Of a stretch of 64,000 bases of DNA, positions 10,991-23,285 are shown one piece after another. This DNA is from Moniliella sp. 'wahieum'. Lineage: Eukaryota > Basidiomycota > Moniliellomycetes > Moniliellales > Moniliellaceae. Position numbers and translations under genes: made by a program. How positions within the stretch are numbered: the first letter of the stretch is position 1; each line of letters begins with the position of its first letter. The notes under the pieces are model-generated. The model was not told the DNA's origin, did no database searches, and worked only from the letters and a program-made list of their open reading frames with translations. The stretch spans positions 1-64,000 of the forward strand of contig RSEE01000165.1 of NCBI GenBank assembly GCA_003971905.1. The letters run 5' to 3'.

Positions 10991-13442
10991 CTAGCGTGCC
11001 GGAGCACGGAGGTGGGCGTTGCGCGGCACCGGGGCGACCGGGAGCGGTTCTTGCTCCTGCTGGGCAGCGAGCAGGCTGCCGGGCGCAAAGGGCCCGCGGA
11101 ACAGGTCGGCGGCCTTGACCAAGGGCGCCCCACTTGGCGGGTGGGAGTGGGACGCGAGAGGCGGCGGGAGCGGCGGGGGCGAGGTGGGCGCCGGCTCGCG
11201 TGGGCCCCAGGGCCGGCGGGCGGTGCCGGAGCGGGAGAGGGAGGAGGCGGCGTTGGAGGCGGAGGCGGACGCGCCGGCGCTGCCGCTGCCAGTGGGCGCG
11301 GACACGGGCATGCTGGCGAGCAGCTGGGGCTGTTCCTGGGCCAGGAGGTAGGTGCGTGCGAGGAGGATGTTCTTGACCCAGTCGCGGTGCGCGGCCGGGT
11401 CCGAGAGGGAAAAGTAGTGGACATAGTCCTGGTCGGGCTTCTCGAAGAGCGTGACGGCGTCCTGGCTGCGCACGGCAAACGAGTACTGCTTGGGCGGCTT
11501 GGGCACGCCGGCGCCTGGCTCGGCGACGTGCGGCGCAACGAGGTAGCCGTCAAACGTCGAGAGCGAGCAGAGGAAGAGCGCGTCCTTGCCGCTGGACGAC
11601 TTGGCGACCCAGAGCGCATGGTCGTGCAGCTCGAGCCACCTGCGCGCCACTTGCCCGTGCGCGCGTGACACCTGCACCCACCCGGCCAGCACGGCGACTG
11701 GCTCGGCACCGAGCGCAGACAGCACGCCGGCCAGCTCGGTCCGCCGGAGCAAAAAGTAGTCGCTGCCACCGGCGCGGCTCGCCACCGTGTCGGCCACCGC
11801 TCGTACTCGCGCAGCGGCCGCTCCACGCCCCACCGGGCGCCACGTCCACACCACCCACGCCGCGCCCGGCTGCGCACTGTCCTCCGTCTGCGCCACATTC
11901 GTCCGCGCCAGCACGGCAAGCACCAGCTCCTTGGCGCGCATGTCGGGTGGCAGTCAATGTGAATGTAGCGTGCCGCGTCACGACATAGACCTTGTGCGAG
12001 AGACGAGGACCGGGTGGCGGGGTCGGCTGGCTCGATAGCGGCATGGGCGGCACGCTGGCGCCGCGGTGGCTGTCGTGGGCGACGTGGCGTCTTTCATGCC
12101 TCTTGATTTGGACCGGCGCAGGGATCGGGATCGCAGCACCGCGTCTTCCTCCCCCGCCGGTGGTGGTGCGGTGGCAGCGGCGGCGATAGTGGCCCGGCCG
12201 ACGTGGTCGCATTGAGGATGGGCGGGCCGACGTCGGGCCGACGTGTGGGGGAAAGGTGCACGTTGGGCGAGGGTGCCTTGTGAGCGGCGTGCCAAGCGGC
12301 GAGTTCGGATTGTTCGGCCGCACGCTACGTACCTCGCGGGTTGTGTTTGTGCCCGTCCTCCTTTTCGCGTTGGTCGGCAACCACTTGCAGACGCGAATCA
12401 GGTCGACTGGGTCCACGCCCCAGGGCAGGGCATGGGCTTGGACATGGGCATGGGCATGCCGCCCATCGGCCGCGAGGATTGCCAGCGACGCGACGGGGCC
12501 ATGGCAGCCGGAACGGGAACGGGAACGGGTTGCGGATTGGGGTGGGAATGGAGATGAGGATGCGCATGGGCCTGGGCTGGGGATTGGGGTTGGGGTTGGG
12601 GTTGGGCATGGCGACGGGCAGGGCGGGGGCAGGGGCAGGGCTCGGGCTTTTGCGCCGGGTGGTGTTGGAGGCGAGTGAGGCGAGCGAGGGGGGGACCTGA
12701 GTCTGGGGTGGGGCCGAGAGCGGGGCGGCAGTCGCATACGCATGGCCGCACTGGAGGGGGCGAGGGGGGGTATGGGCATAGCGTCGGCGGCATAGCTGGT
12801 GCAGGCGCGGGTGCGGGTGCGGGTGCGGCGGCAGCGGTGAGGGCGCGGCGGCGAGGGGCGGCTGGGGGGAGGTGTGGCTGGGCGGCGGGAGGATGGAGGA
12901 GTGGGGGGAGGAGGCCGAGGTGGGGGAGGACTTGGATGCGGCGCGGCGGTGGGCGGGGAGGGTGCGTTGGAGCGAGCGCTGGAGCCCGACGGGGTTGACG
13001 ACGCGCTCGCCGAGTGGAACGTCGTCCTCGCTGTCGGATGCGTGGCGCGGCTGCGGGGATGAGGGGCGAGGGGGGAGAGAGGGGGAGGGGGAGGCGAGGG
13101 GCTGGGTTGAGGCTGGGGGTGGGGGTGGGAGCGGCGCGGGGGCGGGGTGTGCGGGGTGGGGTGGCGGGGCCATACGCGTCCTCGTCGTCCAGCTCGTCCT
13201 CCGACGGCGTCGTCAGCGCGTCGGGGGCGCGTTCCAGCGCGCGTGCGGCGGCCAGGAGCGCGCGTCGACGATGGGGGTGCGCCCGGCGGCGGGCGCCGCG
13301 TGGCCGCCATCGCTGCTGCGTAGTGGTCCGAGTCGGAGCCCGAGGGGGGCGGGTGCGGCGACGGCTGGTGGTGCGGGGGCGGCGGGCGTGGTGGGGGCGG
13401 GGCGGGAGGCTGCTCGCGCTGGCGGCGCAGGTGGAAGCGCAT
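10991..13442 (-). CDS. RA-PH domain adaptor protein, frame broken
   Basis: On the minus strand the downstream half (11941-10991) is one clear frame. It begins in a Ras-association domain (KVYVVTRHATFTLTAT just upstream in another frame, then MRAKELVLAVLARTNV) and continues into a PH domain: GWVQVSRAHGQVARRWLELH, ALFLCSLSTFDGYLV, KPPKQYSFAVRSQ, VHYFSLSDPAAHRDWVKNIL. The RA-then-PH order is that of fungal adaptors that link Ras-type GTPases to membranes. The N-terminal half (13442-12000) is long, proline/serine-rich and broken into several frames, with natural pieces such as SDSEDDVPLGERVVNPVGL and SLRRSKSRGMKDA. The C-terminal tail is Pro/Ser-rich. The start at 13442 is uncertain. No catalytic domain is seen, so a signalling or polarity role is inferred from the family. 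Confidence 0.7.
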
Positions 13443-13542
13443 CGGACGCGGGTGGGGGGGGGGGATGGCGATGGAGATGGCGGTGGGGACGCTGGGGATG
13501 CTGGGGACGAGGACGCTGGTGGTGGTGGAGCAGCAGAGAGGA

Positions 13543-13590
13543 GCTTAGCTTGGCTTAGCTTAGCTTAGCTTAGCTTAGCGTAGCGTAGCT
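13543..13590. repeat. CTTAG pentamer repeat
   Basis: Tandem TTAGC/CTTAG units, about eight, with GTAG variants at the right end. It lies just upstream of the RA-PH gene on its own strand. Confidence 0.9.
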
Positions 13591-14822
13591 GCTGGCCGCT
13601 GCTCCGCTCCGCCCGCCTCATGCATGCACTCACCCGTGCAGCCCCGCCGCCCGCGCAGCACGCCAGCGTCACCCATCCCCCCGCTGTCCCCGCATGCTAG
13701 GGTTGGCGGTGGCTACTGCCCCCTGCGCACCCGACTTCTGCGGCCACGCTCCGCATCGCCGCCGGCCGCAGGCAGTACACCGCAGCACCCACCTGTACCC
13801 AGCAGCATACAGCCCCCGTGGCTGCTGCCTGCGCTCGGGTTAAGCCCCTGGGCTCGCTGCCCCCTGCCTGCTGGCCCTCCGATCGTGCCAGCGCAGCCAC
13901 CCATCACCACACTGGCGTCGTGCGGGTTCGGCCGCCTCCCCTGCCGCATGTCACACGGGCAAAACCCACTGGGATCGCCTCCTCCTCCGCCATCTGTGTC
14001 CCATAGCATCCCCAGCATCGTTTCCATCGCACGTACGCCACATGTGCTGTGCTGTGCGCGTCTGCAGGTGTGCGAGTTGCAGTCCGGTGGTAGACGTACC
14101 GACCGACGCCATCGACCGGTCCGAGACGCGCACCGCCAGACCAGCAAACGGGCACGGATCCGGACCGATCGGCGAAGGGCAACGATCGAGAACAATCCCC
14201 AGGGAGTGCGAGAGGGAAGAGTCACTACGTAGTCCTAGCAGATCGAGGCCACGCCCTTGGGAATCTGAACACTGCATCCTAGAAGCTGTCTGTCTGCTTT
14301 GGTCAGGGCCTGGATCCATGTCCGACCCATCTCGTCTGAGCCATATTCCAACAGACCAGGCGGGGAGTGTGCTCCGCAGCGCACCCAACACAGGCGCCCA
14401 GACCAAGCCCACGCGGGGGAGAGAGGTGCAGTAGCCTCTCGAGGCAGATGGAGAGGACCGCGAGAGAAAGAGAGCGCTGCAGTCTTTGATCCGCCCTGCC
14501 AACTCAACGCAACACTGCCGTCTGTTTTCTTTTCCGTGGACGAGGCCCACCACGAAGACAGACACGCGTCGAGTACCAAACGGGGCAGGGGGAGCAGGCA
14601 GAGGGACAGCACGGCGATACGCACCCCGACGACGGCCGACGGAGTCAACCTTCAAGTTAGTGGGGGGGTCACCGGGCGGAATGGGGGGTGTGGGGCGGGC
14701 GGGCGGAACGGGCGCTGGTGTGCTGGTGCGCTGGCGCCCGCCGTGGCTCGCCTTCGGAGCGACGACTGCGACCACCACCACCTCACTTCCCCACCACCAC
14801 CACCCCCGCGTGTGCCGGCGCC
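13591..14822. other. Spacer between divergent genes
   Basis: No gene is recognised on either strand. It should hold promoters for the RA-PH gene (-) and the AP-3 delta gene (+), but no clear TATA box was found. The last 60 bases before the AP-3 delta start are rich in CCACC. Confidence 0.5.
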
Positions 14823-17524
14823 ATGTTCGAGCGATCGCTCGAGTCGCTGATCAAGGGCTTCCGCTCGCACCGGGGCAAGGACGAGGCGGCGTACCTTGCG
14901 AGTGTGCTTGCCGAGATCCGTGCCGAGACGCAAGCGGCCGATATGGAGGTGAAGGCGAACGGGGTGCTGAAGCTGGTGTACCTGCAGATGCTGGGCCACG
15001 TGTCGTCGCACGCGGCGTTTGCGATTGTGGAGGTGATGGCCGCCCGGCCGTTCCACTTGAAGTATGTGGGGTACTTGGCTGCGGCGCAGTGTCTCCCCGC
15101 CGAGTCCGACGTGCTCATCCTCGCCACCAACTTGTTGCGCAAAGATCTTGCCTCGCCCGCCGAGCTGGACATTATGGCTGCGCTCTCTGTCCTGCCGCAC
15201 CTCATGACCCCGGCGCTGGCGCAGCACCTGCAAGCAGACGTGATTGCGCTGGCGAACCACTCGAAACCTGTCGTGCGCAAAAAGGCCGTCGTCGCGCTCT
15301 ACTACCTCATCCTCGCCCACCCGCCCAGCCTGGACAAGGCGTGGGTGCGTCTGCAGGACCGGCTGGACGACGAGTCGGTGCCCGTGCAGAGTGCGACCGT
15401 TAGCATCCTCACGGAACTTGCTCTGCGGCCTGAACCGATCGGACCCAAACCGCTCCTGCCACTGGCACCACAACTCTTCAGCTTGCTCACACCTCCTGCA
15501 CCAACAACTGGCTCGCCATCAAGCTGATCAAACTCTTTGCCGCCCTGTCGAGCGTCGAGCCGCGCTTGGCCAGACGCTTGCTCCCGGCGCTGACGACCAT
15601 GCTGGAAACTACGTCGGCCATGTCGCTGGTGTACGAATGTGTGCATGCCATCATTGTGGGCGGCATGCTGCGTCGGCCCGACACCGCCTCCCAATCCCTC
15701 TCCCTCTCCCAATCCCAATCCGAGTCCGACCGGTTCGCCTCGCTGTGCATCAACAAGCTCGGGACGTTTTTGAGCCACACGGACCAAAATTTACGCTACA
15801 TTGCGCTGGTGGGGCTGATCAAGTTCCCCGACGATGCGCACCTGCTGCGGCCGCTGGAGCCCGAGGTGGTGCGCTTGGTCCAAGACCCATCCGACTCGTC
15901 CGTACGCCTCCAAGCGTTTACCCTCCTCACTGGACTCGTTACCCCACCCGCCACCTTTGGCGCCTACACCTCCACCGTGCTCGCCATCCTTGGCCTAGCC
16001 CTGCCTACTACCGAATCCCTATTGGAATCCCATCTGGATCTGGATCCGACGACGGGGGGGGTGTGCGTGCCACGCTGCGCGCTGGTGGGATCAAAGCGCA
16101 CGCTATCCGGTCCGGCGCCAGTGTGCCCTCTGGGTCAGCCGCGGCGCGGCTCAAGGGTCTGCTGCATGCCGCTGCGCCGGCGACGGCTTGGCGGGCTCCG
16201 CACCGGAAGAGACAGACGAACGCGGGTACATTGTCGCCGGCACGAACCGGCTGCGGAAAGAGGTTCGGTGGGCCTATGCGTTGGTAGGTGCCAAGGACGA
16301 GTATGCGCTGGTGCGGGGTAGCGCGGTGACCTTGCCCCACACCGAGGCCAAGACGGACTCCGACGCCGACGCCGAGGCAGCACGGGCGACGTACCTGCTG
16401 GCGTTGTTTACCATCTACCCACAGGCGGACGCGTTGTTGCAGCGCGTGATGGATCGGCAGTGGGTGGATTTGCTAGTACGGTTCCCTTCCACGCGCTTGC
16501 CGTCCTTGGCGGCATTTGCGCTCGACCCGACCCGCTTGCCGTTACTCCTGTGCATCTTGCGCGTCAAGGCGTCGCAGCATAGCTTGCATCTCCGCCCGGA
16601 TCAGCTCGCGGCCCTTGTGCACTTGCTTGACCAACCCCCGACCACCGCGCCGACCCGCACCAAGAACACTTCCCGGCGCTCATCCAGATTCTCCTCGACC
16701 TTTGGCTCGCGGCGTCGCCCTCGCCCTCGCCCGCGGCCCAATCCGGCGCAGCATCAGAACCATCATCGGGAGCAGGAGCAGGAGCAGGACCTTCGCCACC
16801 TTGCTCGTCGGACACAACCACAGCCAACCTCTTGATCCCGTTCCTGACCCGCCTCGGGCAGCAGAGCAAGCAGCTCGAGACGCGACAACGGGTGCGTACC
16901 TTCCTAATCTCCTGTAAAGGGTGACGTGATGACACGGGATGTGTGGATGGCAAGCTGACATGGGGTTACGGCGGCAGAGCATGGAGGCGGTGCAGATTCT
17001 GAGCGATGGCGCGGCGGCCGCGGTGCTGCACGCTTCGCCGGCGGGGGTGGGGCTGGGGCTGGGCGCTGCGCCGCACCTGTCGCCGCCCACGGAGGCGCGG
17101 GTGCTGTTTACGCCTGTGCGGCGGTCGACGCTGACGAAGCGCAAGGGCGTGTTTGCGCAACCGGCGCTGCTGGCGGCGCCGCGCGCGTCCAAGGCGGCGT
17201 CCAAGGCTGCGTCCAAGACGGCGAGCAAGCCGACGAGCAGGCCTCCGCCGGCGGCAGCGCCGACAACCCCTTCTACCTCTCGGCGGGCGGCGGCGGCAAG
17301 GCGCGGCGGGGAAGAAGAAGAAGGCGGGGTGGCGGCGGCGGCGGCGGACATGGCGCAGACGGAGACGGACATGGCGGCGGAGGAGGTGCCGATTGTGGTG
17401 CTGGACGCTGTGTTTGCGCCCCCAACGCCCGAAAGGCCGACGAGCAAGACGCTGTGCTGGCCGAGGGCGCCTGCCGTGCACGTGACGCCAAGCGCCGCAA
17501 GCAGAAGGCCCCGCCGCGCCGCTG
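14823..17524 (+). CDS. APL5: AP-3 adaptor complex subunit delta
   Basis: Large subunit of the AP-3 coat, which carries cargo from the Golgi/endosome straight to the vacuole. The start MFERSLESLIKGFRSHRGKD is the family N-terminus. HEAT-like helices follow: DMEVKANGVLKLVYLQMLG, ESDVLILATNLLRKDL, SKPVVRKKAVVALYYL, then after a frame change near 15490-15500 NNWLAIKLIKLFAAL and SLVYECVHAIIVGGML, LRYIALVGLIKFPDD. Further frame changes occur near 16055 (a G-run) and 16190. An intron at 16892-16977 (GTGCGT...GCTGAC...CAG) joins ETRQR to SMEAVQILSD. The C-terminal part has the AP-3 delta features NPFYLS, a Lys-rich stretch and EVPIVVLD, ending in a basic tail RDAKRRKQKAPPRR (stop 17522-17524). Total length of about 870 codons is usual. 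The assignment is firm; the exact protein is not, because of at least four frame breaks. Confidence 0.88.
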
Positions 17525-18077
17525 ACGTCAGCCAATGCATCGCACTCTCCATGGAATCTCTAGTCCACTTGATATGATCGGACCGCTGGATGGGGGGCCA
17601 CGTGGCACAGCACGTGCAGTTACGTACGCAGCGCAGCCACGCGCCCTGGCTGGTGCAGGGCGAATGGCGGCGGTGGATTTTTTCAGGCAGTAATTTAGCT
17701 GGGCTGGGCTTTGCTTCTTCTCGACACTGGCACGTGTGGGTTAGTCGCAGCCGCACCTCCGCCACCACCCTCCATTGCTCTCACCACCACCACACCACCA
17801 CTCTCACCACCACCACCCACTCTCACCACCACACCCCACTCTCCCACTCTCCCCACTCTCACCCCCACTCTCCCCCCCCACTCTCCCCACCCCACTCTCA
17901 CGGCATGCTCCGCTGCCACGCCGCCCCCTGCGCGCCGCCCTCACCCGCCTCCCACACCCGCCGACGGCCGTGCGCGTCGCGGTGGCGCTGACACCCCCCG
18001 CCCCCCCTCGCCACCCCCCCCGCACGCGCCTTTGCCGCCAGCGCGCCCTCCCCGTGCGCTCCCGCTCGCGTGCCAAG
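17525..18077. other. Spacer with CTCACC-rich simple sequence
   Basis: No gene is recognised. From about 17775 to 17905 the plus strand is a run of CACCAC/CTCACC/CACTCTCC words. The downstream part probably includes the 5' leader of the PPR gene. Confidence 0.5.
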
Positions 18078-21000
18078 ATGAACCGGCAGGAGCTGGCCAT
18101 GCGCCAGGTCGCCATCGACATCAACCAGATCAAGCAGCTCGCGAGCGCCTCGACAAGGCCGACCCCACTGGTGGCCCCGGAGCCGACGGCAGCCTCATGC
18201 CCGACACGGCCTTCCTCCCCGCCCGACGCTGAGCTCGATGCGTTTACCGCTGCGCTTGCGGAGCCTGCGCCTTTGACGCCGCTCCAGCTGGCCCAGATGG
18301 CGCGCATCCAGCTCCACCGCACCCGCATCGCCGCCCAGAACGTGCCCCACCTCTTCTCGCCCCACTTTGTCCGCCACGCGCTCTCTGACGCCCACCAGCA
18401 GCAGGCCGTCGCGGCTGTCCGCACGCTGGCCAACCGTCTGGCGCACGCCCAACCCCCCCTCATACACCCCTTCCTGCCCCCTCGGACGACGCCGCTGCCC
18501 AGCAAGGTCCACCGCCGCTGCCCGACCTGGCCGAGCCCATCCGCCTGCTCACGTCCCGCGTCGGGCTGAAGGACACGCTGCTGGCCGCGGAGAAGACGGC
18601 GCCGCCGGCGCTCGTCGTGCCGCCCATCCCCGATCCCAGTCTGCCAGCCGAGGAAAAAGCACAGGCCTACCGCGAGCGCAAACAGGCCATCAAGCAAAAC
18701 AAGGCCCACGCCACCCAGGCTCTCCAGGCCGAACTGTCCCGTCCGACTTTACTGTGCCGCTATCGTCCAACGACATTATCCTCTCCCTCTTGACGCGTCT
18801 GCAGGACACGGTGTCGGCCGGGGGTGCGGACTCCTCTCCCACACCCGTGCCGATTGCCGAGGTGATCAGCGCCAAGGAACTGCGTTCGCTCGCGGTGCTG
18901 GCGGCGCTGGAGAACAATGCAGATGGGATCAAGGCGCTGGTACAGGTGGCACTATGATGGACAAGGCGCACTACTCGCAGTTGACGAGCCAGCAAGCGCT
19001 GCAAGACGCTGCGCGTGTCGAGGCCGCACGCAAGGCGCCGTACCGGGCATGGAGTACATCAAGCCCCCTCCCTTTGACCCAGTGCCCGCACCGACGCCGC
19101 GGCCACCTACGCTTTGGCCCGCACCAAATGGCCGATGGCCTCGGACGCCTCTTGGCGCCCAAGGGCAAGCTCGAGGTGTTGCGTGTCATGTACCGCGAAA
19201 TTGCCGATAGTTTCGTCCCCCCCCCCACATCTACTTTTGAGTGTGGAAGGTCTGGTATTGACCTCTGTTCTTACTTTGCTTTGCAGCCGGAGTGGAGATG
19301 ACGGGGCCGAAGCACTGGCTGATTCGCGCGCAGGTCGAGGCAGGCGACGTGCCCGGCGCGATCACGGCACTGACCGAGCTGGAAGACTCGAGTCCGGCCG
19401 AGATGCGGACGTACGCATCGGTGATTGTGACACTGTTCAAGCGGGAAGATTTGGCAAGCAGCAAACAGCCTGGTCGCTGTTCCAGCAGATGCGTTGGCAG
19501 CGCACCCGGTACCGGACGAGCCGCTGTACACGCGCATGATCCTTGCCTGTGCCGCAGGCAAGATCCCAGAGCAAAACGTGCACAGCTGGCGTCGTGCGCC
19601 GGGGAACGCGCTATGGACCTGTTCAAGGAAATGACGTTGACCTACCACGTTCGTCCGTCACTCAACACGTACAATGCCGTGATCCATGCCCTGGCAAAGA
19701 CCACGACTTTGCCAACGACGCCATGACCGTCTACCGTCAACTGGTCGACCTGCAGTTCACACCCGTCCGCTCGAGCACGACCCCAATACCACCGCCGATG
19801 CCACTGCTGCTGCGCCGCGCGAAACGGCCTGGAATTCGTGCCGGACCGGACGACGTTTACAACTTCTGGAAGCGTTTGATGGCAATGGGGATCTTGCGCG
19901 GGGCAAGTGGGTAGTGGGGAGATGCTACGGGTAGCCCATGCGTTATTTCGCCGTCTACGGCGCCGCGGACACGTACACGAGAGCAAAATTTGGTCGATGC
20001 CGTGGCGCGCTTGCCGATGCCAAGACGGTATCGTTGTTGCTGCACTGCTATGCGCACTACAACCCGCCGTTGGAGCCGTTGCTGCAAGAGGCGCGCGAGG
20101 CGGCCATGGTGCGCGAACGCGAAGAGCTCAGTCGTCTCGACCAGGGTTGCCGTTGGGAGAGGAGGAGGGGACACGTCCCTTCCCGACATGGAGTTTGACC
20201 CCCAGTTGCCCCCCACTGTGCGCATCAAGGAGTACCGCGCGCTCAGGCGAAACGCATGCAGGGCGTGCTGGACATGGAGGCGGCCGTGGGCTTGGACCAA
20301 AGCGAGCCTACGCCAGCACCACCATCATCGCCATCATCACCACTCTTTTCTACTTTGCCCCCTACGACGAAGCCAGTGGAGAAGAGGCGCCGGGGTGTAC
20401 AACCTGCTGGAAGACAAGGAGATGCAAGCGCTGGCGACAGAGGAACAGCAAGCGGAAAAAGAAAAGATCAAGAAACGTTGGCGCGCAAGCGGCGAGATTA
20501 TGGCGCGCATCGACGCGGAGCAGACCGCAAGGACGAGATGGGCGGGATCTTGGTCCCGGACAAGCCCGGGCCAAGCGTGGAGGAGAAGGCGGAGAAGGTG
20601 GCGGCGCACGTGCGGCGTCTGGCCGAGGCACAGCGCACAGCGCACCTCGAAGCCGCGCCGACGTGCCCAGCGACGTGGCTGCCGGCGTGACTTTGCCGCA
20701 GACCAGCGCCGGGGTGCTGCGGGAAGTGGCGGCGATCCTCGGCTCGCTCGCCGAGTCGGCCGATGCGCGCGCGGCGGCGCGGCGCGCGCCGAGAAGGACA
20801 ACGGGCAGCTCGACGCGTGGCTCGCCGTGACGGTGGACGCGGACGTGCTGGCGCGTACCTGCGGGTGCTCATGTCGCACGGCCGCCGGAGCAGGTGCTGT
20901 GGACGATGGAGGCGGCTGTTCAGCGCCAAGGCAGAGGAGAACGTGTATGCGCGCTTTGGCCTCGAGCCCGACCGGCGTGCGTTCGAGTGGCTCTTCCGCA

Positions 21001-21674
21001 CGGGCCTCTTCTACGACGAGACGGATCCGCTGCGGCCGGCGGTGGACCGCGTGCTGGACGCGGCGTGGCGGCGCTTTGAACAGTCGCGCAGCTTCCGTGA
21101 AGGCGACCCGGCCGCCCACGGCGTCTGGCGCTTCCGCATCGAGAACCTCGCGCGCAGCTTCCGCCTCGACGAGGCCATGGCCACCTTCCGCGCGTTTGTG
21201 CTGGCGCTGCCGCCGGTGACGACGGACGTGATCAACGGCGTGCGTCCGCTCGACGCGCGCGGCGACGTTCCACTTGCGGCCGAGGGCGCCAACACCCAGT
21301 CACCGCCCCCGCGACGACCGCTCAGCCGCACGAATGCGGCAGCTGATCCACCAGCTCGCCACGCACCCCCGCTACCGCTTCCCCAAGGGCGAGTTTGACC
21401 ATCTGCGCAACCGGCTCGTGCTGGCGGGCCGGGCGGAGGACTTGGCGCTGGTCAAGCGCGCGCAGGCGGTGTACCAGATGCAGCTGGGCCACCTCTGCGC
21501 GCGACGAAGCAGACGCGCGCGCGCGCCCCCCATGCCCCAGACGCGCGTCGGTGGGCTCAGCCCCATCGTCGAGGACGAGAAGCGCAAGGCTGTCGTCAAG
21601 CGCCGCCAGACCAACTGGCAAGCCAGGCTGCCCGCCGCCAACGCAAGCGCAACTACAAGCGCAGCAAGCGGTAA
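18078..21674 (+). CDS. Large pentatricopeptide-repeat (PPR) protein, probably mitochondrial
   Basis: Starts at MNRQELAMRQVAIDINQIKQ (18078), or slightly upstream if a targeting leader exists. The middle part carries helix pairs of the PPR type: GPKHWLIRAQVEAGDVPGAI, LEDSSPAEMRTYASVIVTLF, RAMDLFKEMTLTYHVRPSLN with TYNAVIHALAK, and DAMTVYRQLVDLQFTP. The C-terminal half is alpha-helical (PDRRAFEWLFRTGLFYDETD, ENLARSFRLDEAMATFRAFV, FDHLRNRLVLAGRAEDLALV) and ends in a basic tail RRQRKRNYKRSKR with stop 21672-21674. An intron probably lies just before 19288 (pyrimidine tract then TTTGCAG). PPR proteins bind organelle RNA and act in mitochondrial RNA maturation, stability or translation; which transcript cannot be told. 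At least eight frame changes are needed over about 1,190 codons. It could be two genes, but no clear internal start or stop supports that. Confidence 0.7.
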
Positions 21675-21855
21675 TCTACAAAAAACACGTCTTCTTTTCT
21701 CTTCTGCTCTTGTTTTCTCTTGCTTTTTTCCTTCTCCCCCCCCCCCCTCCCATCCATGCATCCCCTGTCACTACTCGCCTGCACTTGTGCATGCAAAAAG
21801 CTAATGGAATCCACCCCCATCATGAGCACGAACACCAGATGGATTTAGGCTCTAC

Positions 21856-23026
21856 TTACTCCTCCGTCGCGCTGACTGCGCGCTGGACAAAGTCCCATAG
21901 GCGCGACATGTCCGCGTCGTCGAGCGCGTCAAACACGTGGTCTGCGCCAGGCAGCTCGTCGTACGTCGTGTCGATGCCGGCGGCGCGGGCGGCACGCACG
22001 AGCGCACGCGCGTGCGACGCACCGCCAAGTCCGCATCGCCATGCGTCACGTACAGCTTGGCCCGGCGCACCAGCCGACGCACCTCGGACGCGTTGCCCGC
22101 GATCCACGCGGGAACATCCGTCTTGTCGAACCACTCGGCACGCTCCAGGTCGCCAACAGAAACGAATGTAGCTCGCCCGTCTGCTGGCAGTAGCGGTACA
22201 GCTGCCACGGTCACGCCAACGCCACGTCAGGTCAGGTCAGGTCAGGTCAGTACACAAGAGGGAATGGGAGGGACACGTACCATGTTGCGCGCGTCGTCGG
22301 CGCTGGTGGGCCCCGTGTTGGTGCAGACGGGCGCGGTGGGTCGGCGTACTTGGCCAGCGCGGCCATCTCGGTGGCGGTCATGCACCCGCGGAAGGGCGCA
22401 GCGCAGGGCCGCTGGTAGAACGGGTCGCCGAGCTGGGTCTGCGGGTAGATGGCGGCGACGGCGCAAATGTTGGCCAGGTAGCGCTCCGACGCGCCGTCGG
22501 CCAGCGGCAGAAACTCGTTCTGCCCCACCGCCAGGTTGAGCGCCAAGAAGCCGCCGGCCGAGTTGCCCATCAGCACCGTGCGCGCCGTGTCCATCCGCGG
22601 CGCCGACGGCCGCAGGTCGCGCAGCAGACCCGGCAGCTCGTCCATCGTCCACCCAGCGCGTCCCCACGTCGCTCAGCACGGCCGGCACGCGCACCTGCGG
22701 CACAGTCTGGTGGAGGCAGCACAGCGGACACGGGTCAGCACGTCAGCACCACCACCACCACCCATCCACACGTCACCACGCCACATACCGGTAGTCGGGG
22801 AACACGCCAATCATCGTGTCGCGGCCAGCCGCGCACCAGGTGCGGGTACAGCCGGTCGCGCCCGCCGTTGGTCAGCCGCCGCCGTGCAGCCAGAAGAGCA
22901 CCGGCAGCGGGGCGGCTCCGAGGAAGCACGGCTGCCGGCGGGCACGGCCGGGAGGTGGACGTCGGCGCGGATCGGCACGGCGCCGACGGTCTTGAAGGTG
23001 AGCGTGAGCGTCTCGGCGCTGCTCAT
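21856..23026 (-). CDS. Alpha/beta hydrolase (esterase/lipase type)
   Basis: Minus strand, start MSSAETLTLTFKTVG at 23026. It has the full esterase layout: oxyanion motif LFWLHGGG (about 22873-22897), nucleophile elbow GNSAGG (about 22553-22570), the acid in YVTHGDAD (about 22028-22048) and the histidine in GADHVFD (about 21927-21948), ending SATEE at 21856. HGGG followed by GxSAG is typical of the hormone-sensitive lipase/Aes-like esterase group acting on carboxylic esters; the substrate is unknown. Two introns are seen: 22707-22788 (GTATGT...CTGAC...CCAG) and 22202-22280 (GTACGT...CAG), the second with five tandem CTGAC words. No signal peptide is visible, so it is probably cytosolic. Several frame changes interrupt it. 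Confidence 0.75.
22226..22250 (-). repeat. Five tandem CTGAC words inside an intron
   Basis: On the sense (minus) strand the pentamer CTGAC is repeated five times inside intron 22202-22280, 24-48 bases from the 3' splice site. CTGAC matches the branch-site core seen in other introns of this window. Confidence 0.85.
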
Positions 23027-23285
23027 CGCGGCGGCGGTGCGTTAAACGTTGAGCTACAAGGGGGGCCACTCGTCAATCGACGGTGTACTAACGTATTATT
23101 ACCACGCCCGCTCGGTGCAACCCACTGCCACGTGGAAGGCCGCCGCAGGAAGGTGGCGCTGCGATCACCGCCACCACCATCACCGCCACCACCCCCATCG
23201 CCACCGCCATCGCCACCCATCACCCGCCCCTCCACCCCTCCCCCGCCATCTCCCCCCACCCCCCCCCCCCCCGCGCCCAACCGCC

